The notes under the pieces: model-generated | The model's database searches: none | What the model was told of the DNA's origin: nothing | Seen by the model: only the letters and a program-made list of their open reading frames with translations | Shown: in pieces, positions 53,031-63,559 of the stretch | How the letters are laid out: every line of letters starts with the position of its first letter | Numbering within the stretch: the stretch's first letter is position 1 | Made by a program: the position numbers and the translations under genes | NCBI GenBank assembly: GCA_963580285.1 | Contig: OY757010.1 | Coordinates: forward strand, 220,987,234 to 221,051,233 | Origin: Lucinisca nassula | Taxonomy: Eukaryota > Mollusca > Bivalvia > Lucinida > Lucinidae | DNA: 64,000 nucleotides | Reading direction: 5' to 3'

Positions 53031-53411
53031 ACCCTAGCAAACAGTGCAGGCCCAGATCAGACGCCGCAAAACGCGGGAATATCAGCGTAGATTTTATTCA
53101 TTGCAAGCTTTACATAACATCCCGTCCTCTAACCAATGTATCACAATTAAGAAGGTTGCGAATGGTCCATTTCCTATAAAAGGGGTGTCAAGTTTGTCTT
53201 TTAAGTGCTAAGTTTCACAAAAAAGTATGTATATTTTCAGTAAACAGTGTAGAACCTGATTAGACGCCGCTTTCTGTTTGCCAATGTCCAAAAAAGAGGG
53301 CCGCTAGGCCAATATGGATGGGTTAAGTGCGCTCTATATTTTTTATTTCGACCTTTTGTTTCCTGTAAAAGCCGGCGCGAGGCAACCCCCCCCCCCCAAC
53401 AAATAAGGAGA

Positions 53412-53740
53412 TAGCGAATCGGACAGACAGACAGATTGGAACGAATGGGATGGAGCATAACAGAACAGACATACAGTCAGACTGACAGACAGACGGGCTG
53501 GCTGGCGGGCGGACGGACGGACGGACGCACGGACGGACGGACAGAGTCCGAGGCGTTCACACTATTCCCTGACGCTTATGCAAAAATGAAACTGTAAAAG
53601 TAACGAAAATAGTGATGATGAGGATGATGGTACTAATAATAATGCCAGACAGACACGAACGGGAAGAGACAGACAGACAGACAGAGAGACAGACAGACAG
53701 GCAGGTAGGCACACAGACGGACGGACGGACGAATAGACTA
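53412..53740. repeat. (GACA)n / (GGAC)n tetranucleotide repeats
   Basis: Two blocks, 53,422-53,545 and 53,648-53,730, of CAGACAGA and GGACGGAC units separated by about 100 bp. The open frames across them are low-complexity artefacts. Confidence 0.9.
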
Positions 53741-53857
53741 ACGAATGTGGGCATTCACAGTATCTCAAAACGGTAAGGCGAAGGGATTATAATAAAAGCA
53801 ATAATAAGAATAATGATATGAATATTGAATATACAATTACTTTTAGTTACACCGACT

Positions 53858-54168
53858 CTGGCCGGCCTCGTTGGCTCAGTCGGATGCGCGTCTGACTGGT
53901 GATCAGGAGGACGCGGGTTCGACTCCCGCCGGGGTCGGCAACATTCTTTCGTGGAGATTGATCATGAAATCTTTTCTACGGTCATTCTCTCCCTTCCGCT
54001 GATTCAAGAAGGGCAGTTGTCAGTTTCTGGCGAAAGAATGTGCACTGTACTGGTTAACCGCTTACGTATAAGCCTGCCCAGGAAAGTGTGGATAGGTAAA
54101 CTGACCGGCTCAAAAATGACCTAAATAGTGTTGACTGGGCCGTTAAACTCCAATACAAACAAATACAC
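53858..54168 (+). mobile_element. tRNA-derived SINE, family T, reference copy
   Basis: CCTCGTTGGCTCAGTCGGAT, GTCTGACTGGTGATCAGGAG, GCGGGTTCGACTCCCGCC (B-box), then AACATTCTTTCGTGGAG, GGGCAGTTGTCAGTTTCTGG, TGTGGATAGGTAAACTGACC and tail GTTGACTGGGCCGTTAAACT. The body motif AACCGCTTACG...AAGCCTGCCCAGG is shared with family M. Confidence 0.85.
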
Positions 54169-54915
54169 CGACTTTGAAACGACGTTGCATTCGGGGTGTA
54201 TATCTGCTGTGGATTTACATTAAAGTGTGTTCAACCATTCCCAGAAATGGTCTCAAATTTATCTACCGGGAGAAGTTTGACTGAGCTGGGACATAATACC
54301 ACATCCTCTTTTCAAGGCCTTATAGAACGGTCAATCTTACTGCCGTTTGGGAGCAAATATTGTTTGAGGTATTCTTGGCGGTCATCCTGGATATCGGAAT
54401 GCAACGATTTTAGTAATTTGAAATCTCCATGTCGCCTATTTACCTCCTAAGAATTTTCGGCACAATCAGACTTACCATTCGGGAGCAGGGGCCACCCTTC
54501 AAACAAGCAACGGTCGGTCATATTGTAAATCGAAACGTAACGTTTTAGCAATTCTGAGTCTCCATTTCGCCGCAATGCCCTCCGCCAAGTATCAGCTCAA
54601 CAAAGCGGTTTTAACGAGCATCCAAACCTGTGTTTACGATTCAGCCCAATGCCACTTTCGGTTTGGACGAGATGCCGTTTAAAGAACTTCGTCTTAGATC
54701 AGTCCGATTTTGGGTTATGGAGGAAATGCCGATTGAATAATTTCAAGATGGCCGCCAATGCGTCCAACGGCGGCCATCTTGGGTATCAAAACCCAATGAT
54801 TTTAGCAATTCTGAATTTGAATGTTGCCAAAATACATTCCACCAAATATCAGCTCACAGAGGCAGCTCCGCATTCACAACCTAGAGTATACCTTAGATTG
54901 AATATGGCAGTTCCA
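54169..54915. other. Unassigned stretch with internal repeats
   Basis: Phrases such as AACGATTTTAG, GGCCGCCAATG/GGCGGCCATCTTG and CAAGTATCAGCTCA recur two or three times, suggesting an old diverged tandem repeat. No gene evident. Confidence 0.4.
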
Positions 54916-55199
54916 CATTACGAAAACACTCCTATACAAATAGATTGTAAACTTAAGCGCAGAAAAAAAATCTAATATTTTAAGCTGAACAGTTATGATA
55001 TTTCTTCTTAGTTTTGCTCAAAATATAGATTGTGGGTACACGTTAGAACCGCCTCATCGAGGCGGTTCTAACGAGTAGCTATAATCTATCATTTAGAGCA
55101 GAAATAAGAAACAATCAGGTTTACCCTGTTTTACACAGTTTTACTATATAAAAGTTGGGTTCAAGGGGGTAAAAATTACATAGGTATGTTTTCATGATG
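54916..55199. repeat. Fold-back element, full length
   Basis: CATTACGAAAACACTCCTAT to TAGGTATGTTTTCATGATG. Core CACGTTAGAACCGCCTCATC facing GAGGCGGTTCTAACGAGTA. Confidence 0.88.
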
Positions 55200-55307
55200 A
55201 CCAGAAAAATGTCCGTTTTGGAGATTGATATGAAACAAAATGTCCTATATCATATAGATTTGTTGCTCTGTAACATTTCATTTTATTTTATTTTCCTTAT
55301 TATTATA

Positions 55308-55560
55308 ATTGGTTGAATTGGGGTTTAACGTACATTCAACACTATTTAGGTCATTTTGGTAACATCGATTCCAATTATGCGGGACTTTTACCCGACATTG
55401 AGATGAAGTGGCATGTCAAGCTCTGCCTCCCAATGCACCACTTTGCCTGGGCAAGCTTAGACCTTCTAAGCAGTTTACCAGTCCTCAAGTGCGATCGGTT
55501 TCAGAGCTTAGCATGGAAGCACCATACAGCTCAATCTATTTCTCCTAGCGCCGATGTGGG
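55308..55560 (-). mobile_element. SINE, family M
   Basis: TTGGGGTTTAACGTACATTC through GCCTGGGCAAGCTTAGACC to CCTAGCGCCGATG then G12. Confidence 0.75.
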
Positions 55561-55600
55561 GGGGGGGGGGTCTTACTCTGTAGCGCATACAGGTATTTGT

Positions 55601-55898
55601 TTGTTTGATTTGAGGTTTAACGTCCCCGTCAACACTGTAAATGTCATTTTGGAGACGTTGCTTCCAATTTTGTGGGACTTTTACCCGACATTGAGATGAA
55701 ATGGCATCTCAAGCACTGTCGCCCGATGAAACCAATAAGGTTTAAAAGCATGGACGGTCCGACTCGCACCGCTTCGCCTGGGCAGGCTTACATCCTCTAA
55801 GCGGTTTACCAGTACTCGTGTGCGGGCCGGAATCAGCTCTGCGTGGAAGCATCATGCAGCCATTATATTTCTTCAGGCCCCTATGGGCGGGGGCCGTA
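55601..55898 (-). mobile_element. SINE, family M, full length
   Basis: GATTTGAGGTTTAACGTCCC to CTTCAGGCCCCTATGGGCGG. Lies about 40 bp from the previous copy in the same orientation. Confidence 0.85.
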
Positions 55899-56044
55899 AC
55901 GCATACACGTATATATATGGCTTATTTTTAACATGTACCTTTGAAAAATGCTATTGGCAAAACCGGACTAGTTGTTAAATGAAACAGGAAATAGTTTAGA
56001 GCAAATTCGATAAACGCTTCAATTTGATTAAAATACCATCCGAG

Positions 56045-56297
56045 CATCACGAAAACACACCTATATAATTTTGACCCACTTGAACCCCACTTTTATATAG
56101 TTAAACTGGGGTTTACAGGGGTAAACATTAGTTTTCCTATTTCTGCTCTAAAATATAGATTTTGGGTACTCGTTATAACCGCCTCATCGAGGCGGTTCTA
56201 ACGAGTAAAATTTTCATTCTAAAATGTTCATCTTAAAATTTTCATTTGTTCGGTGATAAAGGTTAAAATGTATTTGCATAGGCGTGTTTTCGCAATG
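56045..56297. repeat. Fold-back element
   Basis: CATCACGAAAACACACCTAT to GGCGTGTTTTCGCAATG. Core ACTCGTTATAACCGCCTCAT facing CGAGGCGGTTCTAACGAGTA. Part of the right outer arm is deleted (GAGTAAAATTTTC). Confidence 0.88.
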
Positions 56298-56310
56298 GAA
56301 TGCTAATAAC

Positions 56311-56574
56311 GGCAACACGCCTATACAAATACATTGTAACATTTACTGCCGAAAAAATGAAAATTTTAAGATGAAAACTTGTGATATTTTTCTTATTTCT
56401 GCTCAAATAATAGATTGTGGGTACTCGTTAGAAGCGCCTCATCGAGGCGGTTCTAACGAGTACCCACAATCTATATGTTAGAGCAGAAAATGTTTACCCC
56501 TGTAAACCCCAGTTTTTCTGTATAAAAGTGGGGTTCGAGAGGGTCAAAATTATATAAGCATATTTTTGTAATGG
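56311..56574. repeat. Fold-back element, inverted neighbour
   Basis: GGCAACACGCCTATACAAAT to TATATAAGCATATTTTTGTA. Core ACTCGTTAGAAGCGCCTCAT facing CGAGGCGGTTCTAACGAGTA. It lies 13 bp from, and in opposite orientation to, the previous element. Confidence 0.88.
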
Positions 56575-56709
56575 CACAAAAGTTTCTTTGCCTTTGATAA
56601 ATACTAGAATGGCGACTCCCAGATAAGTTTGTCTTCGTTTCTGTTCAAGAACAAAAAAAAAGCGATGAAACCGTGAAGCTATTTAAACACAAAGTTTTGA
56701 AAAATGTTT

Positions 56710-57003
56710 TGTTTGAATTGGAGTTTAACGTCCCCGTCAACACTATTGAGATCATTTTGGAGACGTTGCTTTCTATTTTGTGGGACATTTACCCGTCGCA
56801 GAGATGAAATAACATCTCAAGCCCTGCCGACCAATGAAACCAAAGGGTTTATATGCATTGGACGGGCTGACTCACAACACTTTGCCTGGACAGGCTTAGT
56901 GCTTCTAAGCGGTTTACCAGTACTCGTGTGTGGCCAGTTTCAGCTCTGTTTGGAAGCACCATGCAGCCAAATCTATTTCTCGATGCCCCGATGGAACGGG
57001 CCA
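56710..57003 (-). mobile_element. SINE, family M
   Basis: TTTGAATTGGAGTTTAACGT through GCCTGGACAGGCTTAGTGC to CTCGATGCCCCGATGG. Confidence 0.8.
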
Positions 57004-57205
57004 ATTGGAAAGGGTAAATTAAAAATTGACCGGTAACGTTACAAATGCAATCTCATATGGACCTACATGGTTCTGTTTGACCTAAATCCTATTTTACTAG
57101 TGCCAGCTACACAATGTAATGTTACGCCAGGTTCTGTAACTGAGATGATTCAACGTAGTGGTTGCATTACGGTAATACACCCAAGCGACGCAGTTTTACC
57201 ATTGA

Positions 57206-58068
57206 TGATGATGATGATGATGATGAGTTTGTGCTTAACGACGCGTCAACCCTCTTTGTGGGTCATAAGTGTCAAGCGGTTAATGGTTAAACGGAATGAA
57301 CAATTATGAAGATATTAAAAGTTAGTATGATATGTATAAAAATCTGAAACAGTTAAATCTTATGAAAAAATCCAATTTCTTTTAAGAATAAAATAATATT
57401 ATCAACAGGTACATCTTGAAACAATTGTAACAAAGTGTCAGCTTTGAAGTATAAGTTTCGGGACTGTGAAAAGTCTACAGATTCAATTAAGATATGTTTA
57501 ACAGTGAATGGCTGATCACATCCTACACAAGAAGGCTGACCATCACCATTAAAAATATAAGAATGAGTAATTCTAGTATTGCCAATGCGCAGACGCGTTA
57601 ACACAACATCTTCTTTCATGAAAAACTGTGGAGGAGAGCATTTTGTTCCAACGACAGGTTTAATGGCATGGGTTTGTTATTGATTGTACGGTCCCACTCG
57701 CCTTGCCATTCCGACAAGATGTATCTGTTGATAAATGGTTTAAAATTATTAAAAGGAATTTTAAAAACAGATGGATCAAGATTGAGCGATTACTTTGCTT
57801 TCTTGTCAGCATATTCATTGCCGACAATGCCAATATTGCTCGGAAGCCAACAAAACAAGATTTGGTGCGTTTTAGAAATTTCATGATGTTTTTCGATCAG
57901 TTTTTGTATTTGAGGATTTTTAGATGATGAATGGCCTAAAGCCTTAAGCACAGAAAGTGAATCAGAAAATATAATTGCTTTTTCGAAATGATGAAGAACT
58001 GATAAAATCTAAAGCTAGGTCTATTGCTTTGGCTTCAGCTGTAAAACTAGATGAACCATCTGGAAGGC
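57206..58068 (-). pseudogene. I-like LINE 3' fragment (RNase H to tail)
   Basis: The minus strand starts inside RNase H and ends with VLTRLRIGNTRITHSYIF, QPSCVGCDQPFTVKHILIES and a C-terminus FKADTLLQLFQDVPVDN. This C-terminus is lost in the larger copy at 59.8 kb. The tail contains GACCCACAAAGAGGGTTGAC and an (ATC)n microsatellite. Frameshifts break the RNase H part. It is 5'-truncated. Confidence 0.85.
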
Positions 58069-58970
58069 TTTTTCATAACATGACTACTGGATTGCAAGAA
58101 CGTAAAACATGTACTACTCTCTCAGCATTGTCTATACACTTAAATGTTTTAAATACTTTAATAATAAAAATAAAAAATGGGTTCCTTTAAGAGCAATGAA
58201 AACATAAATAAGAAAGAAGATGGGTCATACTACGTAGTTTCGGCTAATAAAGCCTCCTCAGTGACCCTGTAATGATCCGGCAAAGAAAGCCAGAGGAAAC
58301 ATACTGCAATTTTGCGAATTTCGAATAGGCAGTCGATTCAAAGACTGATATAAATCAAAATGGGGTCCAAATAATTAAAAACCTGTCTAGAATATGAGTC
58401 TAAACCAATAATTTATTTCCGATTTCTCAGAATATTCACGCTGATCTCAAAGGACCAAAAGTAAAATATAAACTGCACTATGGTTGATGTACGGGGAGAC
58501 GTTTTACGGCCGCCACACGGCACAACACCAGCTGCAGTGAAGGCAAATAAAAATCAAAAATGGGTTCCAGCTTGTTACTTTGAAAGCATTAATCATGCAG
58601 CTCCTTGAAGGATACATATAACTAAAAATTCTTGATAAAAGTTTCAAGGTGTTTTATTTTCCCCCGCCCTCCATCCGTTCATTTTTATGCTTTAGGTTCT
58701 GTTCTATTTCAAATACAGCAACTCTGTATTGTTTAATTGCCAGATTTTCTTTAACAACTCAAACACGACGACACCAAAAACAACAGTCTCCGCTGAGCAA
58801 TGCCGTATTGATGTCCTCATGCTGACATTCTCAAACTGAATATTCTTTAAGTTCTTACATTGCTGTCAACAAAATATGATATTTGGAGTTCTCACACTGG
58901 TTGCCTAAAACCAAAAGTAGAAACTAGAGCTATATTTAAGAAATTAATTCATTTTTCCGCCATCTAGGAA
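58069..58970. other. Unassigned non-coding stretch
   Basis: No supported ORF or repeat. Includes TGGGTCATACTACGTAGTTT and ATGTACGGGGAGACGTTTTA. Confidence 0.4.
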
Positions 58971-59095
58971 AGCACTAACGCAATGGGTCGCCTGCAAAGT
59001 AAGTGAACCCCAAAGGGTCCACTCACCCCTGCAAGCAAACCCCCCCCCCCCCCCCCCCGTTGTCCTTTCCCCAAATGGACAGCAGAAAAGTATTT
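58971..59095. repeat. Half GGGTCGCG hairpin and C18 tract
   Basis: CAATGGGTCGCCTGCAAAGT then AAGTGAACCCCAAAGGGTCC. The second arm breaks down before a run of C at 59,041-59,058. The other flank of the family resumes at 59,395-59,650, so a SINE (59,098-59,387) sits inside it. Confidence 0.65.
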
Positions 59096-59097
59096 TT

Positions 59098-59387
59098 TCT
59101 TATAAAGATAAAAAGATAAAGATAAAGAAGCTTTATTTAACGTCGCATATCCGAAACAAATAACATAAGCTCTGTAGAGCTTTTATTGCGACAAACAAAG
59201 TATCCTTTAACAAATACTTACCTGCCTTCATTTATCTTCCTAGGTCTACCCCTGATAATGCGAGCGTCAGCCAAGGGAGCACCTAGTACCATTTTTCACG
59301 CCTTTGGTATGGCGCGGCCGGGGCTCGAACCCGCGACCTTCCATTCCCGAAGCGGACGCTCTACCACTGAGCTATCGGGGCCGGTAT
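59098..59387 (-). mobile_element. tRNA-derived SINE with (CTTTAT)n tail
   Basis: The minus-strand head is CCCCGATAGCTCAGTGGTAG, AGCGTCCGCTTCGGGAATGG and GTCGCGGGTTCGAGCCCCGG. The body includes CTTGGCTGACGCTCGCATTA. The tail is GCGACGTTAAATAAAGCTTC then TTTATCTTTATC repeats. It looks like a tRNA at first, but the anticodon stem does not pair and the body and tail are SINE-like. Confidence 0.8.
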
Positions 59388-59855
59388 AAGCATTCTTTTT
59401 CGCTACATCACTGTGCAAATAAAAGCCCATAGGGTCAACGTTTAAAGCTGAAAGACATTTGCACGCTGCATTTCTACCAGGAGCGGAATAGCGTTATCAT
59501 CACCAATGTCCAACCAGATCGAAGAGAACTATGGTTTTGACTTACTTCACCGACGTCACTAAAAACGTGTAACTCGATATGTTCAAGAAAGAATGACCTA
59601 CATTGCTTTTTATAGGTTTGCATTTGCATTTACACTGGAAGTGCAAATATTGAGATGACGATGATGATGATTTTGTGTTTAACGACGCGTCAACCCTCTT
59701 TGTGGGTCATAAGCGTCAAGCGGTTAATGGTTACACCGCATTGGGAATTATGAGGATATTTAAAAGTAAAAAAGTTAGTTTGACATGTATAAAAATCTTA
59801 AACAATTAAATCTTATGAAAAAAGTCCAATTTCTTTTAAGAGTAAAATAATATTT

Positions 59856-60608
59856 TCAAAAGGTACGGGACTGTGAAAAGTCTACATATTCAATTAAGAT
59901 ATGTTTCACAGTGACTGGCTGATCACAGCCTACACAGGAAGGCTGTTCATCACCATTTAAAATATAAGAATGAGTAACTCTAGTATGGCCAATGCGCAGT
60001 CGTGTTAATACTACATCCTCTTTCCTGGAAAACTGTGGAGGAGAGCATTTTGTTCCAACGACAGGTTTAATGGCATGGGGTTTGTTATTTATTGCACGGT
60101 CCCATTCGCCTTGCCATTCCGACAACATGTATATGTTGATAAATGGTTTAAAATTATTAAAAGGAATTTTAAAAACAGACGGATCAAGATTGAGCGATTC
60201 CTTTGCTTTCTTGTCAGCAAACTCATTGCCGACAATGCCAATATGGCTCGGAAGCCAACAAAACAACATTTGGTGCGTTTTAGAAATTTCATGATGTTTT
60301 TCGATCAGTTTTTGTATTTGAGGATTTTTAGATGATGAATGGTCCAAAGCCTTAAGCACAGAAAGTGAATCAGAAAATATAATTGCTTTTTGGAATGATG
60401 AAGAACTGATAAAAACTAAAGCTAGGTCTATTGCTTTGGCTTCAGCTGTAAAACTAGACGAACCATCTGGAAGGCGCAAGGTTTCGTGCGTATCTTGAGA
60501 AACATACGCACAACCAACTTTTTCTCCTTCTTTTGAACCATCAGTATAGACTTGCTGGTAATCATCATAACGTGACTGCAGTACTTGAAAGTTTTGTTTG
60601 AGTAGCAT
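59856..60608 (-). pseudogene. LINE RNase H and C-terminal region
   Basis: VYTDGSKEGEKVGCAYV (first Asp), SSSFTAEAKAIDLAL (Glu), IIFSDSLSVLKAL (Asp), CWLPSHIGIVGNEFADKKA (His and last Asp): all catalytic residues are kept. Then VLTRLRIGHTRVTHSYIL and SCVGCDQPVTVKHILIEYVD. The usual last Cys of the CCHC-like motif is Tyr here and Ser in the 57.4-kb copy. A deletion of about 45 bp near 59,870 removes the true C-terminus. Confidence 0.9.
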
Positions 60609-61430
60609 TGGATTTGATTCGGATTTTTACCATCATGTAAGTCAAACAGAATAGAAGGTTTTTTAATATACCAAGATGGAATTTCGGCCGTTTCATGTTT
60701 TTGAATATTTTTAAGGTCGATACCTGAATATTCTAGCAGTGGTAAAATACGTAATCCAAAAGGTTTGATTGCTGTGGGTTTAGTTTCATACTTATCTACA
60801 AATTCAGGTGGAAATGAAATTTGGAATGCCGGGTTAGATGGATTAGCAGCAAGTCTGATAGCGTACTGAAGAGAAAGTTTCTCTCTGCGCGAAGTTAAAG
60901 ATGGTTCACCTGCTTCCACATAAAGGCTTAATACTGGAGAAGTACGGAAGGCCCCCATAGCCAGACGAAGGCCTTGGTGATGGATAGTATCCAAAGATTT
61001 TAAATAAGACTTTCTGGCAGAACCATAAACAATAGACCCATAATCTAATTTAGATCTTATCAGAGACCGGTAAAGATGTAACAAAGTGTACCGATCTGCT
61101 CCCCAACTTGTATGAGCTAAAACTTTCAAAAGATTCAAAGCTTTTAAGCATTTCGCTTTAAGATATTTAATATGGGGAATAAAATATAACTTTTGATCAA
61201 ATATGACCCCAAGAAATTTGGCTTCTTCAACAACAGGAATTTGTGATCCGTATAAAAACAAGGAAGGGTGTTCGTGTTTCTTCCGTAGCTTACAAAAATG
61301 AACACAATGCGTTTTCGACTTGGAGAACTTGAAACCATTTTTATCAGTCCATTCTTCTACTCTTTTTAAATTTTGTTGTAACTTTCGTTCAATTGTTTTC
61401 ATATTTTTTGAACGGTAGCATATACAAAAA
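60609..61430 (-). pseudogene. LINE RT thumb and connector
   Basis: ICYRSKNMKTIERKLQQNLK, WTDKNGFKFSKSKTHCVHFC, KFLGVIFDQKLYFIPHI, LYRSLIRSKLDYGSIVYGSA and IHHQGLRLAMGAFRTSPVLS. It is in a different frame from the RT palm upstream and the RNase H downstream. Confidence 0.88.
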
Positions 61431-62355
61431 ATCGTCAACATACAAGGAACAATCAGTTTTGTCGTCCAAACATTGTACGATATTGTTTATTTTGATGGTA
61501 AATAGCGTAGTTGAAAGAATACTACCCTGTGGGACACCCTGTTCTTGATCATAGAAATCTGACACGGTAGACCCCACACGCACCTGAAACATGCGCTCCC
61601 CTAAAAAGCTTTCAATAAAACTCGGAAGTTTTCCTCTTAAGCCAATGTTATGGAGATCTTTCAATATTCCATAACGCCATGTTGTATCGTATGCTTTCTC
61701 CAAGTCTAAATAGACAGCTACTACGTGTTCTTTGTTAATAAAAGCATTTCGTATATATGTCTCTAGTCTTATTAAATTATCGTTGGTAAAACCTTCCGAA
61801 CGAAAACCCGATTGATATTCTGAAGTGAGGTTGTTGGACTCTAAGTACCAGACTAATCTCTTGTTTATCATTCTCTCCAATGTTTTACACAAACAATTTT
61901 GTTTGTTTGTTTGATTTGAGGTTTAACGTCCCCGTCAACACTGTAAAGGTCATTTTGGAGACGTTGCTTCCCATTTTGTGGTACAAACAACTTGTCAAAG
62001 CTATCGGATGATAATTTGTAGTTTCTGCATGATCTTTCCCTGGTTTCGGAATTGGTACAATTGTAGCTACACGCCAGCTCTCAGGACAGACCCCCGTTTT
62101 CCAAATATCATTAAAGATATCTAAAAGTGTTGAAAGAGAACTTTTTGGCAGATGCTTAAGCATCTGATAATGAATTTCATCGGGGCCGGTTGCTGTATCA
62201 TGTGATTTTTCAATGGCTTCAACGAGTTCGGAAAAGTTAAAAGGTTTGTTGTATTCTTCGTGATTTAGGGATTTAAAGTTTAGATTTCTTTTCTCTTGGT
62301 CCTTTTTGAAATTTCTTAAAGAGTCAGAATAATTACGCGATGATGAATTTCTCAA
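61431..62355 (-). pseudogene. LINE reverse transcriptase fingers and palm
   Basis: KSHDTATGPDEIHYQMLKHL, WRVATIVPIPKPGKDHAETT and YHPIALTSCL (to 61,991); then after an 86-bp SINE CKTLERMINKRLVWYLESNN, VVAVYLDLEKAYDTTWRYGI (motif A), QGVPQGSILS (motif B) and CSLYVDDFLY (motif C, YVDD). Catalytic aspartates are intact. A frameshift follows DDF. Confidence 0.9.
61897..61982 (-). mobile_element. SINE family M tail inserted in LINE RT
   Basis: 86 bp, GATTTGAGGTTTAACGTCCC to TTGCTTCCCATTTTGTG, flanked by an exact 8-bp duplication ACAAACAA (61,889-61,896; 61,983-61,990). It splits the RT between the TSCL and CKTLERM motifs, and removing it restores that junction in frame. Confidence 0.92.
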
Positions 62356-62676
62356 GAATGTGCTCCCAAGAGTATCTGAAATATCTTTTTTTTGTTGAAG
62401 CTATTGTGTCAAATTCGGTATTTAAATGTGTAAAACTAGCGGACTTTGTTTTTCCTGAAATTTTTCGTACCATATCCCAAACCTTTTAATAGGGGTTTTG
62501 TAGTTCAATTTTGAAACATATTCCCTCCATGACTTTCGTTTTGAAGCTCGGATTGTTCGCCGAGCTTTCGCTCTAAATACTTTTACATCGTTTAGTTTTT
62601 CTGTAGTTGGACTTTTGCAGAACTTATTTAAAGCCGGTTTGCGTTTTCTGATAGATTCTTTACAGTCATTATTAAA

Positions 62677-63531
62677 CTAAGGCTTGCTTTTCTTAGTATT
62701 TTTGGAGGTCTTTGGTATGCATTGTTCTGATATATCAATAAGCGAATCTGTGAAATCAGAAACAATGTCAGATGATTCATTAAATTGATCAATTGATAAC
62801 TCTTCTTCACATAAATTATGGAATAATTCCCAGTTGGCTTTATTCATTTTCCATTTCTGGTTACAGTCCTCATCTTGTTCGTTTACGCTCTCAATTATAA
62901 CAGGGAAGTGATCACTTTCGCACTGATCGTCATAGACATACCAGTCATAGTCCAAGAAGAGAGACGGGTGACACAATGAGAGATCCAAAGAAGACAAATG
63001 ACCTGTCGCAGGATGAAGGTAAGTATAAGATGTATCATTCATTAAGCAAAGATCGTTCTGTGAAATAAAATCTTCAATAAGTGCTCCTCTGTTGTTGTTA
63101 TCTTTCCAACCCCATAAATTGTTATGACCATTGAAGTCGCCAACTAAAAGATATGGCGATGGAAGTTGACTCAGCAAGATGTTCGGGCTTTAAAGAAAAT
63201 GAGGGTGAGATATATAGAGAGCAAATTGTAGTTTCTTTATCCAGAGAAACCGATACTGCTACAGCTTGTAGATCTGTTTTAATTTGATCTCTCTTTGTGG
63301 TTAACATGATTTAACAAAAATTGAACTGCCACCAGATGGTTTGTTACCATCAGAATAGATATAGTTGTATGTATTGAAACCCCTGACATCAATGTTGTCA
63401 TCAGTTTTTAAAAAAGTTTCTTGCAAACAAAAAACCGATGGGTTTAATAACGAAATAAGTAATAAGAGTTCATTATAATTTGATTGAAGACCTCGACAAT
63501 TCCATTGTATTATTTTGTGTTTTAAATCCAT
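62677..63531 (-). pseudogene. LINE AP endonuclease
   Basis: KIIQWNCRGLQSNYNELLLL, VFCLQETFLKTDD (catalytic Glu), DGNKPSGGSSIFVKS; a frameshift near 63,300; TTICSLYISPSFSL; a second frameshift near 63,175; then PYLLVGDFNGHNNLWGW, SYTYLHPATGHLSSLDLSLC and CESDHFPVIIES (catalytic Asp-His). Motif order and spacing are normal for APE-type LINE endonucleases. Confidence 0.9.
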
Positions 63532-63559
63532 TTTGGAGAGATATTTATAAAACTAGAAA

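Larger units (their letters stand above)
59655..63531 (-). mobile_element. I-like LINE, ORF2 and 3' end, inactive
   Basis: ORF2 starts at 63,531 and the 3' end is an (ATC)n tail at 59,658-59,672. Domains in order: AP-type endonuclease, connector (about 62,680-62,360), reverse transcriptase, RNase H, CCHC-like C-terminus. At least five frame changes and one SINE insertion inactivate it. The presence of RNase H after RT points to the I group (Nimb-like elements are common in molluscs). The clade is inference. Confidence 0.85.

Noticed and set aside
53412..53768. Cys/Ser-rich open frames on the minus strand
   Set aside because: These are translations of GACA/GGAC tetranucleotide repeats.
53862..53937. 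Apparent tRNA gene on +
   Set aside because: It continues without a terminator into a SINE body found three times in the window.
54196..54975. Two frames of 84 and 108 codons on +
   Set aside because: They lie in an old internally repeated stretch with no conserved motif. The second runs into a fold-back element.
59310..59385. Apparent tRNA gene on the minus strand
   Set aside because: D-arm and T-arm boxes are good, but the anticodon stem does not pair, and a SINE body with (CTTTAT)n tail follows directly.
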